A DNA stretch of 10,785 bases from Cesiribacter sp. (GTDB lineage Bacteria > Bacteroidota > Bacteroidia > Cytophagales > Cyclobacteriaceae), in assembly GCA_030147305.1 (NCBI GenBank), contig JASLAE010000301.1:1-10785 (forward strand). Direction: 5' to 3'. The notes below the pieces were generated by a model. It was not told where the DNA came from. It did no database searches and saw nothing but the letters and a program-made list of their open reading frames with translations. Within the stretch, counting starts at the first letter, position 1. Each line of letters begins with the position of its first letter. Shown in pieces: positions 1-6,810 of the stretch. The translations under genes and the position numbers were made by a program.

Positions 1-2
1 CG

Positions 3-1463
3 GTAAATGGACAAAAAGTAGTAGTAGAATATAGCTCGCCCAACACCAACAAACCACTGCACCTGGGCCACCTGCGGAATAATTTTTTGGGTTATTCAGT
101 TGCACAAATCCTGAAGGCTGCAGGTTATGAGGTAAACATGGTGAACCTGGTAAACGACCGGGGCATTCATATCTGTAAGTCTATGCTGGCCTACGAGAAA
201 TGGGGCAATGGCGAAACCCCTGCACAAAGTGGCATAAAGGGCGATCATCTGGTGGGTAAATACTATGTAGCTTTCGACAAAGAATATCGTCAGCAGATTG
301 AAGCCCTTGTAGCACAGGGTGTAGAAAAGGAAGAAGCAAAGGCTAAGGCACCGCTGCTGCAGGAAGCCCAGGAGATGCTCCTCAGGTGGGAGGCTGGTGA
401 TAAACAGGTGGTTGATTTATGGAAAACCATGAATGGTTGGGTCTATGAAGGTTTTGATAAAACCTATCAAAAAATTGGCGTGCACTTCGATAAGTTTTAT
501 AGGGAATCAGATACCTATTTATTAGGAAAAGACATTGTTGAAGAAGGCCTGGAAAAAGGGATCTTCTACAAAAAAGAAAACGGCTCTGTCTGGATAGATC
601 TCAGCGAAGACGGGCTGGACGAAAAACTGGTGCTGCGGGCCGACGGCACTTCAGTTTATATTACCCAGGATATGGGCACTGCCGACCTTAAGTACAGGGA
701 TTTTGGCATGAACAAATCTATTATAGTAGTAGGTAACGAGCAGGATTATCATTTTAAAGTGCTCTTTTTGATTCTCGAAAAATTGGGTCGTCCTTATGCG
801 GCTGGCAATTATCACCTGAGCTATGGTATGGTAGACTTGCCCAGCGGTAAAATGAAGAGTCGTGAGGGAACTGTAGTAGATGCCGATGACCTGGTGCAGG
901 AGATGGTCGATACAGCAGAAAGATATACCCGCGAGCTGGGAAAAGTAGAAGGGCTGGAGCATGCGGAAGCAGACAAGCTTTTTAAGATGCTTGCGCTTGG
1001 TGCTTTAAAATATTACCTCCTGCGGATTGATCCTAAGAAAAGAATGCTGTTCGATCCACAGGAATCTATTGATTTTCAGGGTAATACCGGTCCGTTCATA
1101 CAGTATACCCACGCCAGGATTTCTTCGCTCTTGCGCAGGGCCGATGAAACAAACATCGCCTATCAGTTTCTGGATATATCAGCAATTGAGCGCCTGCATC
1201 CTACAGAAAGGGAGGTAATTTATCAGCTGAGCCTTTACCCGGAAAAAGTGAGCATTGCAGCGGCAGAATATGCTCCTTCTATCATTGCCCAATATGCATA
1301 TGATCTGGCAAAGGAGTTTAATCGTTTTTATACAGAGGTTTCAGTTTTCAATGCCGATGATGAAAAACTGCGTGATTTTAGAATTGCCCTTTCAGCTTCA
1401 GTAGCGCGCACAATTAGTCATGCCATGAACCTCTTAGGTATAGAGGTGCCGGACAGGATGTAA
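3..1463 (+). CDS. argS: Arginyl-tRNA synthetase, 3' part (5' end outside window)
   Basis: Class I aminoacyl-tRNA synthetase that charges tRNA-Arg with arginine in the cytoplasm. The frame is open from the first bases of the window; 486 codons are visible. Compared with the usual length of roughly 550-600 residues, about 100 N-terminal residues (mainly the ArgRS N-terminal additional domain) lie upstream. The class I HIGH motif is present as HLGH at 60-71, preceded by SSPNTNKP, a typical ArgRS context. The second class I signature is SGKMKSREGTVV, with KMKS at 849-860. The block GNTGPFIQYTHARI (about 1080-1120) leads into the C-terminal DALR anticodon-binding domain, and the protein ends LLGIEVPDRM, a typical ArgRS end. 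A TTG at 87 opens a shorter frame, but it lies downstream of HLGH and cannot be the true start. No terminator is evident after the stop. Confidence 0.96.
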   Translation, partial: VNGQKVVVEYSSPNTNKPLHLGHLRNNFLGYSVAQILKAAGYEVNMVNLVNDRGIHICKSMLAYEKWGNGETPAQSGIKGDHLVGKYYVAFDKEYRQQIEALVAQGVEKEEAKAKAPLLQEAQEMLLRWEAGDKQVVDLWKTMNGWVYEGFDKTYQKIGVHFDKFYRESDTYLLGKDIVEEGLEKGIFYKKENGSVWIDLSEDGLDEKLVLRADGTSVYITQDMGTADLKYRDFGMNKSIIVVGNEQDYHFKVLFLILEKLGRPYAAGNYHLSYGMVDLPSGKMKSREGTVVDADDLVQEMVDTAERYTRELGKVEGLEHAEADKLFKMLALGALKYYLLRIDPKKRMLFDPQESIDFQGNTGPFIQYTHARISSLLRRADETNIAYQFLDISAIERLHPTEREVIYQLSLYPEKVSIAAAEYAPSIIAQYAYDLAKEFNRFYTEVSVFNADDEKLRDFRIALSASVARTISHAMNLLGIEVPDRM

Positions 1464-1556
1464 CTTAATATCAATTGCACTGTGGCATTGCATGGCAAGG
1501 AATTATATGATGGAAAAAATATGCGTCGTTTATTCTGGAATTTCTTTCGTTAGGCA

Positions 1557-2192
1557 ATGCATATCAAATTATTAGCTAAAGACATGAGATCATTTTTTAT
1601 AATTACAGCAGCGCTGTTGTTAAGCGGCGCCTGTTCTGCACCACAGGAGCAAGGTACACAAGTACGAAATAAAGATCGGGTTGCACCCACAACAGCTGCA
1701 GACAACCAGGATCAAACAGTAACTAAACAAGCAATGGCGAAGAATTTTTACGAATTTAAGATGCGTACGCTGGACGGCGAGGAAGTAGATTTTACCCGTT
1801 TCAAGGGAAAAAAAGTACTGGTTGTGAATACAGCCTCAGAATGTGGCTTCACACCGCAGTATGATGATCTTCAACAACTGCATGAGCAGCATGGCAATAA
1901 ACTGGTGGTGTTAGGCTTTCCGGCTAATAATTTTGGCGGACAGGAGCCCGGGAGCAATGAGGAAATTGCCCAGTTCTGTAGAAAGAATTTTGGTGTAACT
2001 TTCCCGGTCTTCGAAAAAATTTCTGTTGTGGGAGACGACCAGCATCCGCTGTACCAGTGGCTTGAAGCCCAAATAAATGAAGAACCACAGTGGAATTTCT
2101 CTAAATACCTGATCAGTGAAGATGGTAAAGTACTGGGCTTTTATCCAAGCAATGTAAAGCCAATGGACGAAGCCATCATCTCTCAATTGTAA
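1557..2192 (+). CDS. Glutathione peroxidase family protein, predicted lipoprotein
   Basis: Thiol peroxidase of the glutathione peroxidase family that reduces hydrogen peroxide and organic hydroperoxides. Bacterial Cys-type members usually take electrons from thioredoxin rather than glutathione (family knowledge). NTASECGFTPQYDDL carries peroxidatic Cys96, where animal enzymes have selenocysteine. FGGQEPG supplies Gln130, and WNFSKYL supplies Trp180 and Asn181, completing the catalytic set. Cys142 in NEEIAQFC lies where the resolving cysteine of thioredoxin-dependent members sits, while the Cys often seen in FPCNQF is Ala here. Residues 10-26 form a hydrophobic signal ending LLLSGAC, an acceptable lipobox with Cys26 as lipidation site, then a Gln/Thr/Asp-rich linker of about 35 residues. 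Two starts are possible: ATG 1557 (211 residues) or ATG 1584, which gives a more typical short signal peptide. It lies 93 bases after argS and 60 before menA; no shared promoter is evident. Confidence 0.9.
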   Translation: MHIKLLAKDMRSFFIITAALLLSGACSAPQEQGTQVRNKDRVAPTTAADNQDQTVTKQAMAKNFYEFKMRTLDGEEVDFTRFKGKKVLVVNTASECGFTPQYDDLQQLHEQHGNKLVVLGFPANNFGGQEPGSNEEIAQFCRKNFGVTFPVFEKISVVGDDQHPLYQWLEAQINEEPQWNFSKYLISEDGKVLGFYPSNVKPMDEAIISQL

Positions 2193-2252
2193 AGGATCTG
2201 TCACAATAATCAGCCTAAGTCCCGAAAGTCTCTCCGGGGAATTATAAAATCC

Positions 2253-3161
2253 ATGAAGGGTAAAGCAAAGGCCTGGATTTCAGCAGCTCGCCCCCGTACA
2301 CTCCCCCTGGCACTCTCCAGCATTTGGTTGGGAAGCTTCCTGGCAGCCTTTTATGGTGAATTTAACTGGAACGTAGTACTTTGGGCCAGCATTACCACCA
2401 TATTTCTGCAGGTGCTTTCCAACCTGGCCAATGATTATGGAGATAGTGTTCATGGAGCTGACAGCGCTCACCGACAGGGGCCTAAACGGGCAGTACAGGC
2501 GGGGCTCATTGCTGCTGCTGCCATGCGTAATGCCATGGTTGTTTTTGGCATTCTTTCACTCCTGAGTGGTTTATACCTGCTCTATGTTTCGGTTGGTTTT
2601 AACCGGCAGGTATTCTTTTTCTTCTTTGGGCTGGGTTTGCTTGCTATTGCCGCGGCAGTAACCTACACTTCCGGCAGCAGGCCTTATGGTTATGCGGGGT
2701 TAGGGGATATAAGTGTGTTTCTTTTCTTTGGACTGGTGGCGGTACTGGGTTCGTTTTACCTGCACACCCAATGGCTGCGATGGGAATTATTGCTGCCTGC
2801 AGCAAGCAGCGGGCTTTTTTCTACTGCTGTGCTAAATCTCAATAATATCAGGGATATATCCTCGGATCAACTGGCAGGCAAGCGATCTATACCAGTGCGC
2901 GTGGGCAGGGAGCGTGCAGTGCAGTATCATGCTTTTTTATTGATTTCAGGTATATTGGCTGCTGTAGCCTTTGTAATGTTAGAATTTAAATCAGTCTGGC
3001 AATTTTTATTTTTGCTTAGCATACCGCTATTCCTTATAAACCTTCGGGCTGTATATAAGTATAAAGAGGCAGCGGCCCTGGACCCTTACCTGCGGCAAAT
3101 GGCACTAAGCACTCTGATTTTTGTGCTGCTTTTTGGCATAGGGCACCTGATGGGGAATTAA
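2253..3161 (+). CDS. menA: 1,4-dihydroxy-2-naphthoate polyprenyltransferase
   Basis: Integral membrane UbiA-family prenyltransferase that joins a polyprenyl diphosphate to 1,4-dihydroxy-2-naphthoate, making demethylmenaquinone for the respiratory chain. Length is 302 residues, normal for MenA. The first Asp-rich motif is NDYGDSVHGAD at 60-70 (Asp61, Asp64, Asp70), where Mg-diphosphate binds. The second is NNIRDISSD at 197-205 (Asp201, Asp205), followed by GKRSIPVRVG. The MenA-type block YTSGSRPYGYAGLGD is at 138-152. N-terminal AARPRTLPLALSSI is also typical. Most of the rest is hydrophobic, consistent with about eight or nine transmembrane helices. The motif combination favours MenA over UbiA or heme O synthase paralogues. 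No other men gene is nearby. The 60-base spacer upstream contains a weak CCCG/CGGG inverted repeat but no clear promoter. Confidence 0.93.
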   Translation: MKGKAKAWISAARPRTLPLALSSIWLGSFLAAFYGEFNWNVVLWASITTIFLQVLSNLANDYGDSVHGADSAHRQGPKRAVQAGLIAAAAMRNAMVVFGILSLLSGLYLLYVSVGFNRQVFFFFFGLGLLAIAAAVTYTSGSRPYGYAGLGDISVFLFFGLVAVLGSFYLHTQWLRWELLLPAASSGLFSTAVLNLNNIRDISSDQLAGKRSIPVRVGRERAVQYHAFLLISGILAAVAFVMLEFKSVWQFLFLLSIPLFLINLRAVYKYKEAAALDPYLRQMALSTLIFVLLFGIGHLMGN

Positions 3162-3231
3162 AGGTTTTCTTATTTTATTCTGTTCTGGAAAAAATCAAGC
3201 AGCATGGTGATTAACTATTTAATGGTAATTA

Positions 3232-3570
3232 ATGGCTAAGAATAAGAACAGGACAGGTGTGGTGTATTCAACCAATCCTGATTACACCTATCAGCAGGAG
3301 GGAGTAGGGCAGGCCGAGACCCTGCCACCTCAGCAGCAAAACTTAAAACTACTATTAGACCGCCACAAAGGGGGCAAACAGGCCACAGTGATCACTGGTT
3401 TTGTGGGCAAAGACGCAGATTTGCAGGAGCTGGCCAAAACTCTAAAGAACAAATGTGGTGTGGGTGGTTCAGCCAAAGAAAATGAGATCATCATACAGGG
3501 TGACAAACGGGACAAAGTGATAGAACTGCTGCTGCAAATGGGTTATAAAGCCAAGAAAGCCGGAGGCTAA
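3232..3570 (+). CDS. yciH: SUI1/eIF1-like translation factor (YciH family)
   Basis: Small (112 residues), basic cytosolic protein with the SUI1 fold, the bacterial counterpart of eukaryotic and archaeal initiation factor 1. YciH-type proteins are thought to affect the fidelity of translation initiation; they are not essential in bacteria (family knowledge). The N-terminus NRTGVVYSTNPDYTY is a typical start of the Bacteroidota members. The SUI1 domain covers about residues 36-110, with TVITGFVGKDADLQELAKTL, then CGVGGSAKENEIIIQGD and the final helix DKVIELLLQMGYKAKKAGG. The CGVGGS loop followed by an IIIQGD strand is the clearest signature. The gene lies 70 bases after menA; its ATG is preceded by AT-rich sequence without a Shine-Dalgarno motif. 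Confidence 0.92.
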   Translation: MAKNKNRTGVVYSTNPDYTYQQEGVGQAETLPPQQQNLKLLLDRHKGGKQATVITGFVGKDADLQELAKTLKNKCGVGGSAKENEIIIQGDKRDKVIELLLQMGYKAKKAGG

Positions 3571-3801
3571 AATTGTGGGTGACTGACAGGTTTGTTTTCG
3601 GAAGCGCCGGATACCTTATTGTTAGGCTTACCTATATTATAAAGTGCATTTTATATACCTGTAACCCACCAGCCAGTAGATACATTACCTGGCCTTCGGC
3701 CAAATTTTATAAGCCAGCTTAATAATCTACCTGATTAATCCATCAACAAAACCTTCGGTAGTTTTTGGGGTTTATCTAGTATATAAAACACAAAAACAGA
3801 A
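3571..3801 (+). other. Intergenic region with candidate folded RNA before dps
   Basis: No gene is visible here. The RNA could form a closing helix GTGGGT/ACCCAC (3575-3580 with 3664-3669), continued after an internal loop by CAGGT/ACCTG (3587-3591 with 3657-3661). It encloses small hairpins at 3599-3609 (3 bp), 3623-3634 (TAGG/CCTA) and 3638-3655 (TATAAA/TTTATA). A separate hairpin lies at 3690-3702. Near the dps start, CTACC (3727-3731) can pair with GGTAG (3757-3761), directly followed by five T. TAGTTTTTG at 3759-3767 resembles the Bacteroidota -7 element TAnnTTTG but with one extra spacer base, and no convincing -33 TTTG is seen. The folds were made by eye and could be chance in AT-rich DNA. 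Confidence 0.35.
3690..3709 (+). terminator. Weak hairpin, possible terminator of the SUI1 gene
   Basis: TGGCC (3690-3694) pairs with GGCCA (3698-3702) around a TTC loop, followed by AATTTTAT. The stem is short and the T run is broken, so termination would be inefficient. The core CCTTCGG recurs at 3752-3758 as ACCTTCGGT. Confidence 0.35.
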
Positions 3802-4377
3802 ATGGATTATTTACATCTCGACAGAAAGAAAGTAGACATAGTTGCCAGAAATCTAAATGAACTTTTGGCTGCCTATCAGTTGCATTATCAAAAGCTGCGC
3901 AACTTTCACTGGAACCTGAAGAGCCAGGATTTTTTTATTCTGCATGATAAATTCGAGCAGTTTTACAACGATGCAAACGAGAAAATAGATGATATCGCAG
4001 AGCGCATCCTTACCCTTCGGGTGCGTCCAATTAGCCAACTTTCTGAATACCTGAAAGTTTCGCAGATCAGCGAGTGCCCCGAAGAACTGGACCATACCCG
4101 CATGGTAGAAGAGGTGCTCAATGACTATTCCGTCTTGATAAGACTGGGACGTGAAGTATTAAGTGCTGCCTCAGATGCCGATGACGAAGGTACCATCGAT
4201 ATGTTGGGTGGCTATGTAGGTGACCTGGAGAAAAAATGCTGGATGCTTTCCTCTTACCTGGAAAAGAACAAGCCGCAAATAGTAGCACAAAGCGATCGAG
4301 CCGATGTGGCGAAGAGCCGGAGCAGTGCCGGCACAAATGATAAAGCAGCAGCTTCAAAAAACAAGGCGAAGGCCTAA
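3802..4377 (+). CDS. dps: Dps family DNA-protecting ferritin
   Basis: Dps proteins form 12-subunit cages that oxidise ferrous iron with hydrogen peroxide, store the iron and often bind DNA during starvation or oxidative stress. The ferroxidase residues align one for one with the family: His36 in NFHWN, His48 and Glu52 in LHDKFE, Asp63 and Glu67 in DDIAER. His48 is 12 residues after His36, as expected. The ferritin-like helices occupy about residues 10-160. Residues 163-191 form a low-complexity tail rich in Lys, Ala and Ser (five Lys, two Arg, three Asp) that extends past the core; similar tails on other Dps proteins bind DNA. The start has an A-rich upstream sequence. The gene stands alone: a 231-base gap precedes it and a strong terminator follows. 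Confidence 0.93.
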   Translation: MDYLHLDRKKVDIVARNLNELLAAYQLHYQKLRNFHWNLKSQDFFILHDKFEQFYNDANEKIDDIAERILTLRVRPISQLSEYLKVSQISECPEELDHTRMVEEVLNDYSVLIRLGREVLSAASDADDEGTIDMLGGYVGDLEKKCWMLSSYLEKNKPQIVAQSDRADVAKSRSSAGTNDKAAASKNKAKA

Positions 4378-4382
4378 TATTG

Positions 4383-4412
4383 AGCACCCACAGTTGAGTG
4401 GGTGCTTTTTTT
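4383..4412 (+). terminator. Intrinsic terminator of dps
   Basis: AGCACCCAC (4383-4391) pairs perfectly with GTGGGTGCT (4398-4406) around loop AGTTGA. The stem merges into a run of seven T (4406-4412). It starts six bases after the dps stop and separates dps from the histidine operon. Confidence 0.92.
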
Positions 4413-4413
4413 C

Positions 4414-4443
4414 TTGTGGATTTCAAAAACTTAGTTATTTTTG
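4414..4443 (+). promoter_or_regulatory. Bacteroidota-type promoter of the histidine operon
   Basis: TATTTTTG at 4436-4443 matches the Bacteroidota primary sigma factor -7 element TAnnTTTG exactly. TTG at 4414-4416, 19 bases upstream, fits the -33 TTTG element at the usual spacing. It lies immediately after the dps terminator, in the only non-coding space before the leader peptide. The expected transcription start, a few bases past 4443, is about 4448-4451, on or beside the leader ATG. The start is inferred, not measured. Confidence 0.6.
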
Positions 4444-4449
4444 CCCATC

Positions 4450-4533
4450 ATGATTGCCTTGCAACACTTTCATCGCCCCGCTTTTGCAACTGCCCACCAT
4501 TGGCATGCAGTGCATCATGACCATCATGCCTAA
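4450..4533 (+). CDS. hisL: Histidine operon leader peptide
   Basis: A 27-codon frame, ATG 4450 to TAA 4531, just upstream of hisG. Nine codons are histidine (two CAC, seven CAT, beginning at 4465, 4471, 4495, 4498, 4504, 4513, 4516, 4522 and 4525). Seven lie in residues 16-26, which read HHWHAVHHDHH. Such a run is the hallmark of a histidine attenuation leader: when charged tRNA-His is scarce the ribosome stalls here and changes RNA folding so that transcription continues into hisG. A GC-rich inverted-repeat region and a run of eight T begin 4-13 bases after the stop. No other ATG is in frame upstream; an in-frame TAG at 4432 closes the frame, and only a TTG at 4441 could extend it. The peptide itself probably has no function. 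Its size put it below normal gene-calling limits. Confidence 0.87.
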   Translation: MIALQHFHRPAFATAHHWHAVHHDHHA

Positions 4534-4554
4534 TCCCGGGCACCCGTTTTTTTT
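4459..4554 (+). promoter_or_regulatory. Candidate transcription attenuator of the histidine operon
   Basis: Two hairpins can be drawn over the leader frame. The first pairs TTGCAA (4459-4464) with a second TTGCAA (4484-4489). The second is a long imperfect stem: TGCCC (4491-4495) with GGGCA (4538-4542), then ATTGGCATG (4499-4507) with CATGCC-T-AAT (4525-4534, T4531 bulged). Its 5' arm contains several of the leader histidine codons, so a stalled ribosome would block it. A run of eight T (4547-4554) follows, separated from the stem by CCCG. Alternatively CGG (4537-4539) pairs with CCG (4544-4546) right before the T run, but that stem is only 3 bp. CGCCCCG (4474-4480) can also compete for the GGG at 4538-4540. 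The exact terminator and antiterminator pairs are not settled. Confidence 0.6.
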
Positions 4555-4614
4555 CTTTACCTTTTCTTTTTCTAATTCTTTTCTATTTCGGCCGACAGGG
4601 CCTCCAGTTCCATT

Positions 4615-5472
4615 ATGGAAAAACTACGAATCGCCATTCAGAAAAGTGGCAGGCTAAGCGAAGATTCTCTCAATCTCATCAAAGAATGCGGTATCAAAGT
4701 CAATAACGGTATGCGCACGCTCAGAAGTGAAGCAACCAATTTTCCTATTGAGTTTCTTTTTCTGAGAGATGATGATATTCCCGGATATGTAGAAGATGGA
4801 GTAGCCGACCTGGGCATAGTAGGGGAAAATGTTTGGTACGAGACCGAACGGTCTGTTGAGGTAGCCAAGAAACTTGGTTTTTCTAAATGCCGGCTTTCCC
4901 TGGCTGTACCGCGGCACATCGATTATAAAACCGTTGAGGACTTGCAGGGGGGCAACATTGCAACATCATACCCTAAAATTTTGGGTGATTACCTGCAGGA
5001 GCGAAATATAAAAGCAAACATTCATGTAATTAGCGGTTCAGTAGAAATTGCGCCCAGCATAGGCCTGGCAGATGCCATCTGCGACATTGTGAGCTCCGGA
5101 AGCACCCTGTTCATGAATGGTTTAAAGGAAGTAGAAACCATCTACAGGTCTGAGGCCATTCTTATCCGGAACAAACAGCTGAGCGACGAGAAGCAGCAAC
5201 TGCTGCAGAAATTGCTGTTTCGCATCGATTCTGTGCAGAAAGGCCAAAAAAACAAATACATTTTGCTGAATGCACCGCAGGCATCGTTACAGCAGATCAT
5301 AGACATTTTACCCGGTATGCGAAGCCCAACCGTTTTACCACTGGCCGAAGCAGGCTGGAATTCCGTACACTCGGTTATTCAGGAAGATGAGTTTTGGGAG
5401 GTTATTGACCAACTTAAGGCAGCTGGTGCCGAAGGAATTCTGGTGGTGCCTATTGAAAAAATGATTATATAA
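4615..5472 (+). CDS. hisG: ATP phosphoribosyltransferase, long form
   Basis: Catalyses the first committed step of histidine synthesis, joining ATP and PRPP to give phosphoribosyl-ATP. At 285 residues it is the long form (HisG_L), which carries its own regulatory domain and does not need HisZ. The catalytic part covers about residues 1-200: it begins LRIAIQKSGRLSEDS, has GVADLGIVGENV near 62-73, and the PRPP-binding loop ADAICDIVSSGST at 152-164. Residues from about 203 to the end form the ACT-like domain that binds histidine for feedback inhibition, with the expected ending GAEGILVVPIEKMI. The ATG at 4615 lies inside a small hairpin (TTCCA 4608-4612 with TGGAA 4616-4620), which might reduce initiation. 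First structural gene of the operon; hisD follows after 39 bases. Confidence 0.97.
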   Translation: MEKLRIAIQKSGRLSEDSLNLIKECGIKVNNGMRTLRSEATNFPIEFLFLRDDDIPGYVEDGVADLGIVGENVWYETERSVEVAKKLGFSKCRLSLAVPRHIDYKTVEDLQGGNIATSYPKILGDYLQERNIKANIHVISGSVEIAPSIGLADAICDIVSSGSTLFMNGLKEVETIYRSEAILIRNKQLSDEKQQLLQKLLFRIDSVQKGQKNKYILLNAPQASLQQIIDILPGMRSPTVLPLAEAGWNSVHSVIQEDEFWEVIDQLKAAGAEGILVVPIEKMII

Positions 5473-5511
5473 ACTCAATTTCAACCTAAGCCAAAAAAAA
5501 GCTACGGCCTC

Positions 5512-6810
5512 ATGGAAATAATCAAGAACCCGCCACGTGATCAATGGGATCAATACCTTCAGCGCCCGGGCATGAAGTTTAAAAAAGTGCGCAACATTGT
5601 AAAGCCCATCATGAAGAAGGTGAAACGCAATGGCGATAGCGCACTTTATAAATTTGCACTGGAGTTTGATCTAGTTCACCTGAATAGTCTGGCAGTTACT
5701 CCGGAAGAGTTAAAAGCTTCTGCGGCAGCCATAGATGAGGAACTGAAAAATGCCATTGAACAGGCGATCATCAATATTGACCGCTTTCACAGGGCGCAGC
5801 GGGTTGAACCTATTGATTTGGAAACACAGCCGGGAGTGCGTTGTATGCGCCGGAGTGTGCCCATTGAGCGGGTAGGGCTCTACATTCCGGGGGGGACTGC
5901 GCCGCTGTTCTCTACAGTATTAATGCTGGGCGTACCTGCCCGCATAGCGGGTTGTAAGGATATTGTGCTTTGTACGCCTCCAAACCGCAATGGTGAGGTA
6001 CATCCAGCCATACTTTATACGGCTAACCTGCTGGGCATAAGCAAAATTTATAAGACCGGTGGCGCCCAGGCCATAGCTGCCATGATGTATGGGACAGAAA
6101 CCATTCCTAAAGTAGACAAGATTTTTGGGCCCGGTAATCAATACGTAACCGTTGCCAAGCTTATCGCTGCCCAGGAAGGGGTGGCTATTGATATGCCTGC
6201 AGGACCTTCGGAGGTTGCCATTCTTGCCGATGCCAGTGCTAATCCGGCCTTTATTGCTGCAGATTTGCTTTCCCAGGCAGAACATGGTACCGACAGTCAG
6301 GTATTGCTGGTCACCTCGGAGCCTAAGCTGGCGGAAGCTGTAAATATAGAACTTGATAAACAGGTGAAAAACTTGCCCCGCAGCGTTATGGCCGAGGCTG
6401 TGTTATTAAACAGCAGGGTGATTCTTATTAAGGAGCTGCAGGACGCCATGGATTTCCTGAACGCCTATGCAGCAGAACATTTGATCCTGGCTGTAGACAA
6501 TGCCACAGAAGTGGCGGGCATGGTGGTGAATGCAGGCTCTGTATTTCTAGGCCATCTTACGCCAGAATCTGTAGGGGATTATGCATCCGGTACCAACCAC
6601 ACCCTGCCTACCAGCGGCTTTGCCAGAGCTTATAGCGGGGTTTCTCTCGATAGCTTTGTAAAGAAAATAACTTTTCAGCAACTGACCCGCGAAGGTATTC
6701 AGCTGCTGGGGCCTGTTGTTCAGACCATGGCAGAGGCAGAGTTGCTCCATGCACATGCCCATGCCGTTACTGTAAGACTTAATGCAATAAAAGAAAATGG
6801 TGGATATTAA
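5512..6810 (+). CDS. hisD: Histidinol dehydrogenase
   Basis: Zinc- and NAD-dependent enzyme that carries out the last two oxidations, L-histidinol to L-histidinal to L-histidine. Length 432 residues is normal. By alignment with the E. coli enzyme the zinc ligands are Gln255 and His258 (LLSQAEHG), Asp356 (GDYASGTNHT) and His415 (in HAHAHAVT). The catalytic pair is Glu322-His323 in AAEHLIL. Other family blocks are RVGLYIPGGTAPLFSTVLM, IFGPGNQYVTVAK and DMPAGPSEVAILAD. All key residues are present. The last 14 bases overlap the start of hisC in another frame, suggesting coupled translation of hisD and hisC. Confidence 0.97.
   Translation: MEIIKNPPRDQWDQYLQRPGMKFKKVRNIVKPIMKKVKRNGDSALYKFALEFDLVHLNSLAVTPEELKASAAAIDEELKNAIEQAIINIDRFHRAQRVEPIDLETQPGVRCMRRSVPIERVGLYIPGGTAPLFSTVLMLGVPARIAGCKDIVLCTPPNRNGEVHPAILYTANLLGISKIYKTGGAQAIAAMMYGTETIPKVDKIFGPGNQYVTVAKLIAAQEGVAIDMPAGPSEVAILADASANPAFIAADLLSQAEHGTDSQVLLVTSEPKLAEAVNIELDKQVKNLPRSVMAEAVLLNSRVILIKELQDAMDFLNAYAAEHLILAVDNATEVAGMVVNAGSVFLGHLTPESVGDYASGTNHTLPTSGFARAYSGVSLDSFVKKITFQQLTREGIQLLGPVVQTMAEAELLHAHAHAVTVRLNAIKENGGY

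Noticed and set aside
4400..4545. GGGTGC of the dps terminator (4400-4405) is complementary to GCACCC at the attenuator (4540-4545)
   Set aside because: The pairing is real on paper, but a transcript from the his promoter begins after 4405, so it could matter only in rare readthrough RNA from dps.
4454..4657. A 67-codon plus-strand frame overlapping the his leader and the start of hisG
   Set aside because: It starts at a TTG, is in a different frame from both the His-rich leader and hisG, and its middle is just the translated pyrimidine tract (poly-Phe/Ser).
6748..6765. His-rich string HAHAHA near the end of hisD as another regulatory peptide
   Set aside because: It is within the conserved HisD C-terminus, and one of these residues aligns with the zinc ligand.
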